Shown: positions 27,301 to 40,771 of the stretch, in pieces
How the letters are laid out: every line of letters starts with the position of its first letter
How positions within the stretch are numbered: position 1 is the stretch's first letter
Assembly: GCA_964019055.1 (NCBI GenBank)
Contig: OZ025218.1
Coordinates: 947,691 to 1,011,690, forward strand
DNA: 64,000 bases
DNA from: Anthopleura xanthogrammica
Lineage: Eukaryota; Cnidaria; Anthozoa; Actiniaria; Actiniidae
Reading direction: 5' to 3'
Notes under the pieces: model-generated
Told to the model about the DNA's origin: nothing
Databases searched by the model: none
Seen by the model: only the letters and a program-made list of their open reading frames with translations
Position numbers and translations under genes: made by a program

Positions 27301-30264
27301 GCATGTGGTGTATGCCAAGCGTGGTGAAAAGATGCTTGTGAGAATGCGAGGAGAAGAGAGACAATAAGAAAGGGATACAGAAACGATACGAAATAGATTA
27401 ATAAAGAAAACGTGAAGCATATATAATAAAAGACATTACGAGACGAGACGACATGGACAAACACAGAAAGAAATGTAAAAGAAAGACAGGCGGAGGAAAA
27501 ACAAACGAGATAAGAGGAAAGAAAATGAAAGAGAAGACGAGAGGTGATATGGAGTCAAAATGACAGTGGAGCTAGACTGTGCCTGACCTAATGTCTCTGA
27601 CGTTCCAAAAAAAAATTCTACCTTTATATATATATTTTTTATATAAAAGCTAATAGTCGCTGGCGACAAATTAACACCAATCTTATGCCATCGTTCAATT
27701 TTCTACTCCTTAGCTTTTAAAGCTAAGCTTTTTTTCATTAATAGTACTTTTACGTTTTGGATGTATCACTGCATGACATCATGTTGTCGCCATCTTGAAT
27801 AGAGTCCATTTTCGTTTGAATCGGTTCGCACGCGTTTATTATATTAACTAACTTGGCGAATGCCCGGTTACCGCTCAAATCGCTCTGATAAATTATGTTA
27901 TTGTTGAATCGAATATGCAAGATACACGAGGTTGTTTGCAAGTATTGGTTCCCGAGAGAATGAAATAAAAGACATGGTGGTTGATTTTGGTTGATATAAC
28001 AAACGATTGACTGGAATAGCCAAATCTAAATTGTCAAATTCAAGATGGCGGATAGTGAAAACCAAAATACGAAAACATTTTCCACATAAATTATATATGT
28101 CAACACCTAACATCTTTTTAGCACCAAAGAACAAAACTATACATGAACGATGACTGCAGAGGTGAAAAATTGAAATATTTTCATTAATGAAACATATTAC
28201 TAAAACAAGTTTGTAGTACAAATAATTCATGGAATGTTGCCAAAGGTATGTTGATGACTTAGTTTTTTTGTTTCAGTTCTAAAATCTCAAAATTAGTGTT
28301 TCAGACAGTTTTAATTATACTGAAGTAAAGAATCTGAAAAAAAATTTGGTCGCATTTTTTACACCTTTATTCACATGATAAGTCTTTGGTATTGGTCAAC
28401 TCGTAAAGTACTGAATAAATTTTTAAAGTCCTTTTATAAAGAGGGTTGATGCAAAGGAAAATAAAGTGCAAATGGTTTTAAAGGTAATACACTTTGGTGT
28501 AAACAGCTGAGAAGGCTTTGGCTGGGAAATTCTGTGCAAAATTCAAAATAAAATTCAAATTTCAAAATATAAAGAGGCGCAAAAACTAGCCAGTCCAGTT
28601 TTCTTTAACTTTAAAGCAACTATCTTCTGATTTTCTCACTGGACTATAATGAACTCGTGCGATTGGCTTCTTGTTGGTTTTCTTTTTAACAAGCACAGTA
28701 TGGAACTTATATCTGAGCACGGAGTCCGACGGTGTAGACGTTGAGATCGTGATCCTAGCTTCTGCAGCTTGCTTCCCGGCAATTTCGCGAAACATCTAGA
28801 ACGTTTATCAAGCCACTACCAAACTTGCACAGAAAACGTTTCCATGATTCCGTATTTGATTTTAATTAAAAATTATCTATAGTAAAATCGTTAAATATAT
28901 CGGCATTGTACCAAAATACACAAACGGTCTATCAAAATCTACCCCGATGTTTCTTCTTCAAGTCTTCAATCTGTTCAATTGAAATTCAAATAATGGCATT
29001 TTTCCGGCGTTGTATATTCAATCGTTTTAGAAATCACTGTTCAAACATGCCCATACCCTCGATCCTAATATTTTTAAATTCACACTAGTTTTTTTTTTAA
29101 TTTCTTGATGCAATTTGTTTGTTTACATAAATCGTACAATTTATGACATGTATAGTGTATTTCTGTATTTTGATATTGAGGTTTGGAGTAAGTCTTAGAA
29201 AAGTGGTTGTTGATGATGGCCACCCGCATGAGATTTTGAAGTCAAAAGAGGATTTTAATTCACGCAAAAAGCTTAGGAAAGTAATTTACAAGCAATTTTT
29301 TCTCCAAGCAGTTACTTTTGGTAATAAAGCCAGAAAATCTTAGTACCCAGAATGAAAGAAACGAACGAAAAGTTAACCGAAGAGTCACACCAACATGAGT
29401 CAAAGTCTAAGTTATGAAGCTTTTGTTGAAAGCAGTTCTTCTTTAAAGTCTTATTTCAAGTCACACCAATCACTTAGATCCTGTAACGATTATTTTTGCT
29501 AATTCCTTGCACGGTTTTATAGTTCATCGAAATGCGGCTTATTTCACTTTGTTATTAATGTACTTGGAAGCAATTCATGCAGCTCTCGTTAAATTATAAT
29601 GAAAGTTATATTGAAATGCATATATGACATTCACAGAAAAAAGTTTTCTCCATCATTTGCACTGTCACATTACAAAAAATAAAATTGTTAGTGAGAAGAA
29701 CAAATATCAGTTTATTTAATAACAACTTTTACTCACCAAAAACCAAAGTACTACTCCTGAAATGGAAGCCAGTAGGACGCACAAAGCTGGTATCTGCCAT
29801 GATTGTGTCAAGGCAGTAAGAACAGCACCCTTTGCATCGTCTTTATCATTGACAATTATTACTGGACCTGGAGAGTCGTAAAGTCCAATAAATGGCCTCT
29901 GAAACTTCTCTTTCTGATACTTGTTGGCAAATACAGGGAAGTAGAATGATAATCCTGCGCTTCTATCTTTCCGGATGAACAACTCTATCTCTTTAGACGA
30001 ATCAACTTTCATTTGGGAATAGTTTAGCTGTAGTGAAGAACAGCAAATACGAAGAGCTTGTGCAATGTAACCTTTAAGTTTACCTTGAACTTGTTTGGTT
30101 TTGTTGTCGAAAAGCAATTGGCCTTCATATGGGAGCCAGTGGAAAAGCGCTGTTTTGGATTCGGGGCAGTTGAGTTCTCCGAGGTGTTTTGGCTTTTCTT
30201 CACTGGCTGACGAAATCATAGGTTGAAAACACATTGCAAGTAAAGTGATGGTAATGAATGACAT
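21356..30264 (-). CDS. GluR0-like receptor with potassium-channel pore, paralog A
   Basis: Seven exons: 30264-29737, 25789-25695, 25585-25429, 25059-24993, 24588-24332, 23465-23273, 21441-21356 (phases 0,2,0,1,0,1), giving 460 residues. Order: signal peptide (1-20); extracellular S1 lobe (about 25-150, with [11 protein letters not shown] and [11 protein letters not shown]); TM1 (about 155-176, SGVVLWFL); pore loop [16 protein letters not shown] (filter 206-211); TM2 (222-246, ending [11 protein letters not shown], echoing the glutamate-receptor SYTANLAA gating motif); S2 lobe (248-395, starting with [15 protein letters not shown] in exon 4); TM3 (399-418); cytosolic tail of about 40 residues. 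This is the layout of bacterial GluR0, with no N-terminal ATD domain. It should be a plasma-membrane tetramer gated by a small ligand and probably K+-selective; both are inference. At the S1 position where glutamate receptors use Arg for the ligand carboxylate, I align a Lys. Confidence 0.85.
21660..23167. repeat. 95-bp satellite, about 16 copies, with 570-bp higher-order period
   Basis: GAGATTCATT recurs exactly every 95 bp from 21676 to 23101. Variants (CAGTTG/CAGCTG, GGTACC/GATACC, GATAGC/GATATC, CACGTGACGGGCAATG/CACATGACGGGCAGTG) repeat in blocks of six monomers: the units from 22056 recur from 22626, and the one at 22341 recurs at 22911. The array fills the last intron (23272-21442) of paralog A. 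Two diverged copies lie at 58151-58605. Confidence 0.9.
23506..23915. repeat. (ATCC)n microsatellite
   Basis: Core of about 210 bases of perfect CCAT repeats (23565-23773) with degenerate flanks. In intron 5 of paralog A. Repetitive His-Pro-Ser-Ile or Trp-Met-Asp-Gly translations are artefacts. Confidence 0.95.
24169..24323. repeat. Foldback element abutting a splice donor
   Basis: 35-bp arms 24169-24203 and 24289-24323 are exact complements (CCTTTCCGTAGTCTTCCCAC / GTGGGAAGACTACGGAAAGG), with a second inner pair (CAGGGTAAAATTTGCATA). It lies 8 bases downstream of exon 5 of paralog A, whose last base is 24332. Confidence 0.8.
24667..24870 (+). mobile_element. GCAACA-rich dispersed element, second copy
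   Basis: Begins AAGGTGTGGTAATACGAGCA and shares long stretches with the complement of 11180-11380 (GTAGAAGCTCTTTCTACTCT). It interrupts a tRNA-like stretch GGTGGTGTAGTGGTAGTTAA (24638-24657). Intron 4 of paralog A. Confidence 0.6.
25087..25385 (+). repeat. 90-bp tandem repeat, about 3.3 copies
   Basis: AGCAGGCAG starts at 25087, 25177 and 25267, then a diverged unit near 25361. In intron 3 of paralog A. The open frame across it is incidental. Confidence 0.85.
25880..26400. repeat. Diverged tandem repeat of about 140 bp, 2-3 copies
   Basis: AGCCAATCAAAAAT...GTAGAAAACATGGTCGCGGT...GCACGCTTTCTTCATCCATA recurs at about 26073, 26214 and 26337, the last two with deletions. Preceded by ACGAAAACGAAGCATTTGG sequence resembling a MITE end. 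In intron 1 of paralog A. Confidence 0.65.
26401..29736. other. Intron 1 of paralog A, no gene recognised
   Basis: AT-rich. There is one short open stretch on the minus strand (28795-28586) with basic composition, but without a known domain or a clear splice partner. No array or element with defined ends. Confidence 0.35.
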
Positions 30265-33200
30265 TGTGAAATGTTTTGCTTCAACTCATCAGCAACGTAA
30301 ACCAATATGGTACAAATAAATCCTTCGAGTTTCTTTTTGCTAGTAAGTCCTTAGGAAGCTTTCAAAACAGCTCTGTATGAATCACCAACTCCACGCCTGT
30401 AGCAAATAAATTCAAAAGTGAATTTCAAAGTCATGAAATCTCGCCATGAATCATTAATCAAATTCTATTTTAAAGTATTCAAGTCATCTCAATAAAAAAA
30501 CCCGGTTCACCGAAGTCTTATATCCGAAAACCGTGCGTGTCCTCTGAGTGGCTGAGTCCCATAATCCTTATCTTTCCATACGACATGAGTAAACACAGAT
30601 AAATGTAGAATCTCAGTCGCTTTCCACTTGCGAACAATCAAGCACAAGCTAGTCCAGATGTCTTTGTATGATCAAGATTTCTAGAAAAACCGACAGAAAA
30701 TTTGTGCAGAGGGAAAATAATTTTCTATATTTACTTAGAACCTCATTATCTTAATCAAATATATATTCGACTTATCAAATAATAAAGTCGCCGTCAATCT
30801 CTATTCTTTGATTTTATTGAAGGATGCTTCACAATACTAACTAAGAAATTAAATTCACAATTATTAATTTTCAAAGAAATATATAATATTCCGGTTTTGA
30901 GAAATTTTTGTGTAAAAAATATTGGTAGGATTTTAAAAGTTATTTGTTTTGTTTTTCAATTAGGTCTTTGAGCTAGAATAACAATTTTTAATTCATTCTG
31001 TTTCCAGCTTATTAATATTGATGACTTGATGAATAAAGACCTTCAAAAGGCGAAATCTAAATTTATTGAGATTTTCAAAATCAATAAAATAACCACCTGC
31101 CTTTCTACCGATAGCATGACATACAAAAACATTTGAATCCTTGCATACATAACATAATATATATTATATAATGTAATTTTTGTATGCTGAAGTTTATTAT
31201 ACACAAGCAATCCCAAGAATGTTTAACAAGTCGAAATATACAAATAATACAGATATACAAATATAACTGTCACGGGACCAACAGATTTCTTAGCCGGTTT
31301 CAGTTTAGAAATACTTCAATATTCTTATATATCTTATGCCAGTAATTCTTATGTAAAAGTGGTATTCTATTCCATTATTTGGCTATTCGTTTCAAGTGTA
31401 AAGACTCTTTTCTCTTATGTAGCAATTTTTTAGTGCCGCAAAAATTCGCTGTACAAAACAAGAATGTTTTTGATTTTTCATTGTTTTGTCTTCCATAAGG
31501 TGCATTGGGGAACATGCTGAAAGGCGTCTACATATACCAAAGATATATCAGTCTTATGGTCTGTCTTGCCAAATATTTTAAAGCATTTATTTCCTGAGAA
31601 TTCTTTGACTTCCAAAGGACATCCTGGAACCACTGGCCCAAAGGAGAGACACTATGACCAAGAACGTGATGAAACGTATGCAGGAGAGTTACAACTTTCA
31701 CCACTTATTTCAACAGTCTTCTGAACTTATGAAACAAGAATCACAACCAAATACCTCTCTTTAGGTATGACAAAGAGACATCCGCAATCATTTATCCCTA
31801 GAGCCTTAAGGCTGTAGAACTGAGGAGTAATTAACTATGCCAAACAACTATCTTTAATTATATAATTATCATGTATATGCGTATAATATATCTATCTATG
31901 TATTTTATGCGTTTTAAGCATCCAATTTTATAGTTTCGACCTTCTTTGTTTTAGATGCACATAATTTGTAAAAGCACTATATTTCAATTTCTCATTGAAT
32001 CTTCAGTCACGGTCAACAATGCGGGCTTTCGCCTAGGCTTTGTTGCAGTCTATCTTAACATCGTTCATTGCGCATGTCGGTAGAATACCTTAACTATCTC
32101 TGCATTTTGGGATAGAATCCATTTTTGCGCCTTTTTTAGTATATATGTTGTTTCATGAGTTTCTCCTGTGATGTTGTTGGTGTTTTGTTCGAGTGTTGAA
32201 TGGAATCCTGGAATTCTGGAAATGGCGAGAACTTCAACTTCGATTCTCCTTCTACTTCTGTATTTGCCCTGCTCTCCCCTATCCTCACTTTGCCCAGAAA
32301 ACTTGCATTAAATGCAATAGACTCTCTATACACCGGTAACACATTCATAACTGTGATATGTAACTATGGTTACGATTGCCCTGGTACCGTACACTTAGCT
32401 CATTATGTGACGTCACAGCGCCGCCATGTTGTTCGAAACAAAGCATTTACCATTAGTTATCTTATATTATAAAAATCAAACTGGTGGCTAGGTCTTCGCC
32501 CTACTCCTTATATAGTAGTATATATAATCTTTTGCCTTGGGTGAAAAGATCCATTTTCATCAAGAACTTTTACTATGCTAATTGCATCGTTTGTCTTTCA
32601 GCTTAAGATGAAAAAGTCGTTTAGCCTTAGTGACAAAATTAAAAGTTATTTTGGTATGTGAGTCAAATTTTAAGATTTAAAAACAATTCATTTTTCTTTT
32701 TATTTCGTAGGAACCAAATAATTCAAATGTAACCAAAGTGACTGTAAGTAGTGGTGTCCAGTCACTATTTTGGAGCCTATTGAAAGAAAAATTACCTAAA
32801 ATTTTGAACACTTTCACAGAAATATTCTTTGTATATGTTTCATTGTTCTGTGTTCTTAGATGTTTTGAATATACAAGAAAATTCTAGAATTAAAGGAAAA
32901 AAGAAGATGAAGAAAGAAGAAGATGAGACAATAAAATCAAAAAGAAAAAACACAAAATGAAATCCTTAAGAAACTTAGAATCCTTCAATTTTCAAATCTC
33001 AGTGCAAATATTATCGATACCCTGAAACAACGTAACCTCTGGGCTCATCAAAGTCAGGGCACAGCTATAACTTACGATACAGTGGATTGACAAAGAGAAA
33101 AATCTGTTATATACCTTCCAAACTTCTACAAACACTATACCATTCCAGAAATTTAACTCTCCTGAACTATTTGCTCGCGCTAGCTTCGTATTTAGGGCTA

Positions 33201-35078
33201 CCAGAATTTATAAAAAGCAAACAATACTCAAGGGAATACGAAAAAAAAAAAAAAAAAAAAAACCCAGACAAAGTACTAGAAATAAAGTAAACTATAGTGA
33301 AGGTCAGTAATGGCATTGAAATGAAATCAACTGCCGTTAATGGAAGCCGACGGAAGGTGGAACGCCGGTGACTGAACCCAGAGAAAAACCCTCATTAAAT
33401 TAAGTGGCCGGAGTCCAAGACTAATGCAAACTGGACTGAGAACCCACGGAAATGTAAGGAGAAAGCACTGATACCGCTACTGATTTAAATTCTCCCCTTC
33501 GAATCTTACGAATACTATTTCTAGCTTGTAAGGGTTTGTAATGCACGGATCCCAGTCTAGGTCAGTTTCTATGCTTACCTTAAAGTTAATATTATTCTTT
33601 TCTATTTTGCAGTGTTACGTCTTCCAGTTTTTATCTTAACAAACATCTCATTCGATAGGTATTTTAAGTTAAATTTTACCTTGAATTCGAGATCTCGTTA
33701 ACGATGACGTTGGATCAGATTTGGTTTTGAATAAAACAAATTAAGCCACGCACGGCACCTTTAAATGGCCATCAAGTCTAACAGAAGAAATATAATAGTG
33801 TTTATACTAACATAAACCAGTCATAGTAACCATGTACTATTTTAAAAAATGAAGATAATGGAAACCTTGAAGTATAGATCGAAGTCAAACCAATAAAAAA
33901 AATACTAAGAGAGTTTTTAATTGTCAATACAAAAAAGCGCTCTCTGTGTTCAATGTCAAGGCGAGCTATGATTAAACCCCAGGGTTCTATTATATACAGT
34001 TATTATATACACTAGAAGGCTTAGACACTTTGTTTTTGTATTTTACTTATATCCGGGGACATCTCTAGATTTGTTCGATATGAAATCAGTAAAACATTGT
34101 CATTAATTATGGTGGAAAGACTTATGAAACCGAGCCAAAAAGATAATTAACGGCACGAAAGAAAGTAGCCTTTCTTTTATCTAAGATATAATTGTTTTTT
34201 CTTGTTAACAGTTTCGCTCCTTTTAAGCTTTCTTTTATCCTTTTTTATAATATCCGTGATATACAAAAAATCAACTTGATGTTGATTTACAGGCTCTATG
34301 AATTAGAATTCAATTTCATGGTATCCCGCAGAGATCTGTTCTTAGGCCATTGTTGTTATCGTTACAAGTAAATACAAAGGAAACTTAAACACCGTCGAAA
34401 AAAAGTGTGTAACTGTACGTCGGAGTAAGATAAAATAATAATAAAAGTAGAATTTACGCTTTGTACTCGGGGATGTCCAAATCAGAGTTAAGGAAACAGC
34501 ATGATTAAAGCATCACAACAAAGAAAACAAAAAGTATTAAGGAACCAGGGGACCTCAGCAAACGATGTTCACTAAATACCTCATAGCGCACAAACTACTC
34601 ATCTATTTTCTATAAAAGTATATCTTTTCTTGATGCGGAACAATCACAGATTTCAAACCTGGCCCGGTGCCTGACCTGTTGATAAATTTTTGATCAAACT
34701 CATCAGTTTTTTAAGAGTGCGAGTTTTATCTTTTTTTACCGATGATTGTAGTAATGATAGTCATGATTATGATGCATATGATGATGACGATGAAGGATTG
34801 AAATTATGATGATGATCATAATGATGGTTGGGTGAGGATGATGAAGTTTACACCTTCGCCTGATGAAGACTAGCAGCTTGCAGTCGAAACGTTGCGGTCC
34901 TCTACGAATGACCCCAATCGTGAGACAAACGAATAAGTATCATTTCTTTATTCATTTTCCACAATGAATCTTTTTTTCATCCTATTTCTTACAATCAATA
35001 TTGTTATGGAAGGGCCACAAGTTTATCAGTTATTGTAACTGTTTAGTGTCTTACCCTCCGAAAATAAAGTCCTATCTG

Positions 35079-35158
<80 letters not shown>

Positions 35159-35435
35159 GGTATCTTTATTTTTTCCTCTGTCGTTTTCAATTACAATAAC
35201 AAGCGGGTCGTGCCTGGGCTTTGTTACTGAATATATAAATATTGCTAATTAGAGTCCTTTCTTAGGTTGAATACCCATAGAATTTCTTCACAATGTTCAC
35301 ATTCTGACTGACGATCCATTTCTGGCATCTCTGAATTAGGAAGGACACCTCTCTGCCGTTCCCGGTGATTGTCTCTAGTTCGTCTTTCAGTTTCTTGTGG
35401 TATCCTCCAAGGAAATCGAATACTATATTGATTTG

Positions 35436-35472
<37 letters not shown>

Positions 35473-36200
35473 TACGTCACGAAGCTAATGGTTAAATACA
35501 TATAAGCTAACATAATCCAGGATTAGATAATCAAGGCATCAATTGAAATGGTAATAAAAGACAGTCTAGAAGGTGAACTGAATTATAATCATGGCAACTT
35601 AAATGAGCACCAATAATGTTGTGAATAATTAACTAATGGATTTTGAAAACATTTTACAAAAAACTAAGAATTGTTACTAGAGTGCAAACAATATATCCAT
35701 GAAACATTAGTTATATTAAATAGTACAATTTTGTGAAAATTTTATTGTTTTCTATTGTTTAATTACCACTTTTTTGTACAATTTAGTAATTTGTATATCA
35801 CGAATATATATTATATAACACTATTTCATTAATAATTTGCTCTAGTCTGTAAATGAATAGACGTACCTATTTATCAATACACTGAAGGGATGCCGAGTAT
35901 GCAATTATTGGGAAGTTTATAGTATCCACAGCTGCCAGAGTATCTTTTTATATAATTTAGTATTATTCAATGAAAAACACATTTAAAAACCAATCGAATT
36001 TGCTGGTAGTTGGAGTGATATGTGAAACACCAAAGCGCTTATTTAATATATAATTTTATGTTTTATTTAAAATTATTTAATATATTTAATATTTAAGACA
36101 TTTAAAATTCTAGATATATTAGAAGCATTTCAGACCGGAATGGACTGTCATTTTATAAACTGTTATCTTATATCTTGATCTTTTTTGGGTTAATTCTTGA
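30265..36200. other. Intergenic between receptor paralogs, left part
   Basis: Mostly AT-rich and without genes. It should include the promoter of paralog A just right of 30264. Repeat traces: a minus-strand SINE fragment near 33340-33420, a poly-A at 33241-33260, a GATGAAGACTAGCAGCTTGC...CGAAACGTTG motif near 34862, and ATT runs at 35078-35157 and 35438-35470. Confidence 0.4.
35250..35437 (-). pseudogene. Possible retroelement C-terminal fragment
   Basis: An open frame on the minus strand reads FDFLGGYHKKLKDELETI...IQRCQKWIVSQNVNIVKKFY and then a stop, next to an ATT-repeat tract. The coding-like composition beside a simple-repeat tail suggests the end of a retroelement. Family not recognised. 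Confidence 0.25.
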
Positions 36201-36227
36201 TTGGTTATATAACTTAGTACGGGAAGC

Positions 36228-36490
36228 ATGGATGGCGTAACGGTGAGCAGTCACCGCGCGCCCGCCCTCTCACCAAGGCGGCCCCGTCTTCGATTTCCAG
36301 ACTCGGCGTCTATGTAAGCTATTAGATCTAGAGTTGCTTGTTGTTTCTCTCTTGTGCGTTAAGGATTTTTCATCCAGGTTCTTCGGTTTTTCCTTTCTCC
36401 CGCGCAAATATATCAACTTCTAATCGGTAAAAAATTCCAATTGCATGCAATCCAGTGGAAGAAGAGCCACTCTGTAGAACCACTGTTAAT
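36228..36490 (+). mobile_element. tRNA-derived SINE copy
   Basis: GGATGGCGTAACGGTGAGCA then CCCTCTCACCAAGGCGG, the TCCAGGTTCTTCGG core, and an AATTGCATGCAATCCAGTGG 3' part. Same layout as the copy at 8815. Confidence 0.55.
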
Positions 36491-37650
36491 TCACATTTAC
36501 CTATTTACCTATCTAATATCAGAGGGCCGCCATGATTACCTTAGTGTTATCTAGGTGTTTTTTTGCTCTCTTAAAGAAAAGTTATTATATAATTTTATGG
36601 GTTTTTTTTTTGTGATTAGACTTTATGCATTTTTAATGTATTTACAGCGCTTTGGACTTTAGGAATATAATTTCATAAATAAGTTTTAATGTTATCTTAA
36701 TCATGCATCGTATTAATAGTTATTTTATATCATTTATTGCTTACCTCGACTTAGTCACAGTGAACCCCACAATCCTACTAAAAACCTTTTATGGCACCAG
36801 TTTCTTTGCTGAAATTGTGCCTATTTAATGATACCTATATAACTATTAGCTCTAATTTTCATGCAAATCAGCATGGGAAGTTACCTCGATGTAATGACAA
36901 AATACTTTCTATCTCGGGCTACCGCCGTAAAATGTGTAATCATCTAGCTAATCTTGTGAACTGAAAAGCCGACATTTTAATGGAAAAATCGGTGATAAAT
37001 ATAATACCTCCTTAGCTTGTAGGGGGCGAAATGCTTTCCCCTATGTATTCCCTAGATCTAGAGTCAGGTGTCATTAATTTTTTTTCGTTTAACGGTTGTG
37101 CACGAGAAGACACATAAATATGAATGCTATACTTAAAACAAAGAATATTATTCCCAAGAGAATAACTCGTGGTCTTTACGCCGGAGTTAAGCCGAAAAGG
37201 ACTGTGCCTGAATAATCAGCATTTTGAATGCATTTGTATTCACTGAGGGGATGAACCGCCGCCACTTCCTTCGCCGGAAATGGCACAGATTTAACAACCC
37301 CCTCGTGGATTCTATCTTTAGGAAGAGCTTTCAGCAGTGGTCTTTCACTGATTTTCTGTCAATAATTTTCTCCTTATTTCATAAATTTAGCACAGGACAT
37401 GAGAATGAGTTTTCACTTAAGGGGGAACACAAACTAGAGAGCCTAACTAGAGCTTAAATATTTATGAGCTTCTTCAAACGAACTACAAGGAAATCCCCTA
37501 GTAGCTAATCACGTCTGACAGGTCGTTATCCCTTCCTCTTAAGATTAAGCTTGAAATAAAAGAGAGAAATTACAGAGAAAAATTGCTGAGAGATTTTTTA
37601 CCGGTGTAGAAAAATTGGACATACAGAAGGAAAGAAAGAAAGCGGAAAGC

Positions 37651-37683
<33 letters not shown>

Positions 37684-40594
37684 GGATATCGGATGAATAA
37701 GAAAATGCTAAAAAACGACGGGTATTTACTGATAGAATTATTTTGGTTGTCCAGAAAAAAATTAATTTAAGGTACCCTATCTTCAACTCTTTTTAGACGA
37801 AGATAAAAACGATGTTGACTGGTTGATATATATAAGGTCAACGATATCGTGCAGCCTAAAGATGCGGTGATTATGGTAGGCCTAGCTCCTATTCAAATTC
37901 AAAGTGCTTAATTGCTGGTTTTCACAGCCGCCATCTTGGTTTATTCCAACAAGAGACTTGTTAATAGTCTCTTTAATGTTGTTATAGCAACCAATATGGC
38001 CGCCGTATCTCCTGTTTTTGTTGTTGTTTTTTTCATTCTCTTTGGAAGGATTCGTGAAAACCAGCAATAGCTTTGTTTTTTAACTTCGTTTTCATCTCAT
38101 TTTCATTTCATTCCAACATGTGGTTCACAACCAAATCTCTAAGAAAAGAAAAAACTCGACATGGTCATGTGACACAAATTACTGATGGTGAGATAATATT
38201 ACAGTAAAATTTCCCGCCACTAATTCCAAAGGAACCATGAAAATCAAATATTTGCTCGAACACGTCTTGCCTGGTCCCGAAAGTGAATTAGAATTCTTCC
38301 ATATTTTGCAATCTTGTTGACTCACAAAAATATATAAATGAAATGAAAACCTGGACTGATTTCGGAGGTGGCTTTTGCAGCCTTCCTCTTCCAAGCAATT
38401 CAGTGTTGTCAACAGTGACTTCTAGAATATTCTTGAGGAAAAAAAAGATTATATTATTGTATTATTAGCCGTTTTATATCGAGCCAAAAAAATTCAATTT
38501 CTTTGAAAGCTAAAAAAAAAACTGCCAAGGTCTGCCAAAGAAATGCTCGTAATTAGTTCTTAATAGATAAGACGCTACTGAAATTGGCGAATTTTCTTTA
38601 GGCTAATAAAAAAACTTCGAAATAATTGCAAACAAAACAAAAAAAACAGAAAAACTTAGAAAATTGTTATCATGAATATTCGTTTTATTATTTGTTTTAT
38701 TAAAGCATGCCTGTTCAATTTTGAATTTTCATGAATTTTTATATATTTCGTCTGACCTCGTGTCTTACCGGTAAGAAAATGCGACTGTAAATTATTGTAA
38801 AATTCTTTTTAAACGGCTAAAACTCCTTAGTTTCGATGATATATGTGGCTAAATAAAGTAAGACTGGATAAGAAAGTAAAGATGCATGACATTCTAATAC
38901 AGTGAATCCAAAAATTCAGTTCATCTAATGAAGCAAAGACGGTTATAATTCCAAGTCTAAAATCTTAGAAACCCTGACAAAAATTTCAATTTACATTCGA
39001 TAATTACTCATAAACTAGACTTGAAGAACTCACCGAAGTATTGTTGAAACAGCTTTCTTGTATGGGACAATCTTTTCATTCAAAAAACCTTTGGAAATAT
39101 ATGTTTTTGTTTGATGTTGTTTTGTTGTGCAAAAGTGAAGCCATTATAGTGTAGAGCAGCTCTAACAACACTAGTGATCAGTCTTCTATGCGGACTTAAG
39201 AAAATCCACCTAAAATGATCAAAGACAAAGATTGATCCAATGAAATTTTTGCCGTCTAACAGATCATAAACCACAGTCTTATGTACGAAAATTTGTCACG
39301 GCTAAAGGTGTTTAATTGAAATCCTACAGTGGTTACGTTCAACTTGACTACGATGAACAGAAGCTGTTCAGTCATGTGTTGCAAAAATATCTAGTCAAAA
39401 AAACTTTCTTGTGTAAGAATTGGTGTTTCATTTTAACACAAGAGAGAAATAATCTTTTAAAAAATCTATCCTAATTTGTTTAAAATCCAAAGTTCAAATA
39501 AACATACCTGAAAAGCTTTTCATTTTGTAACCAAATAATCCTTTCGACTTTCATTTATTTTGAATGAGACGTGACAAAGGCGCCAAAACTCCGACAAAGC
39601 TGCCGTCCATTCAAGAAATGTAAACAAAACACCTCTTTTTTCCCGCGGTCTGTTAAGAAAATTAAAGTAAAATGTTCTTATTCTTCAATAATATTTTCAT
39701 AACGATGCAAATAAGAAACGTATGCCGCTTTCTTCATGGGAAAATACTAGAAATTTATCTGTAAAAGCCTTACAGCACGAAATAAAGTGTTTACTTGATG
39801 TTTACAGGCTTTCCTACATTTTAATGGGTCATTTCTGAAAAGATGAAAAATCTTTTGAATGATATGAAAAAAATTCGTTGAGGAAAACTATACTCAAACT
39901 ACTTAAAAAAGTGCATGATAAAGAATATACAAAGTACTCAAATACTATACGTTTTAAGCATTCTGTTCTTAATTAATATAATTAGTTATGGGAACCCTGT
40001 GCCTCATATATACGAATTCCATCGATTATACTGAGCGAAAGTGCACAAAATCTGTTAATTTGATTTAAAGGATTAAATGGAATCTATTATTCGAGGTCAA
40101 GCTCTTTGTTATGCACTTACTTCAGTAAGGGTCTACTAACTCAGGGAATGTTCATTATTTATCAACATAAACATTAACTGATCCCCCCTCCAAGAGGCAC
40201 TATCTTTTTATTGTTAAAAAAAAGTGGCTCCCCCCGTCTCCAATCCCCCAAAGGCGAACAATAATGACCTGTCCCTTACGTACCGTGCACAACTTGGTTA
40301 ATAAGATTTGAATTGTAAATGAAATTTCACATTCAAGTTCCAAGCTCTTCTCCTTGTTCGGCACATTTTAAAAGGGTCTGATTATGACAAATTAAATTTC
40401 ATTAGTTATGGAAAACATGTCTCTCTTACTATAATGAAATTTGCACGAAAATATCTAGATCACAATAACCCCCTTCACTGTTCCCTGCGCCATCTTGAAA
40501 GATAGTCGTGCCTTTGCATCGAAGCGAGTCGAACGGTGAGCTTGGAATGATAGAGACATGTGAATAATTGTTTAAGGTGTTCAAATTTAATAAC

Positions 40595-40647
<53 letters not shown>

Positions 40648-40736
40648 TAATGATGATAATAATAATAATGATAATAATAATAATGATTATGATAATGATG
40701 ATAATAATAATAATGATAATAATAATAATGATTATG

Positions 40737-40771
<35 letters not shown>

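Noticed and set aside
28586..28795. 69-codon basic frame on the minus strand in intron 1 of paralog A
   Set aside because: Preceded in frame by stops, no recognised domain, no in-phase link to the surrounding exons.
21356..30264. Paralog A as an ordinary ionotropic glutamate receptor or as a simple two-TM K+ channel
   Set aside because: The filter TVGYGD excludes a typical iGluR, and the bipartite extracellular lobes with a third TM exclude a plain two-TM channel; the GluR0 layout fits all exons.
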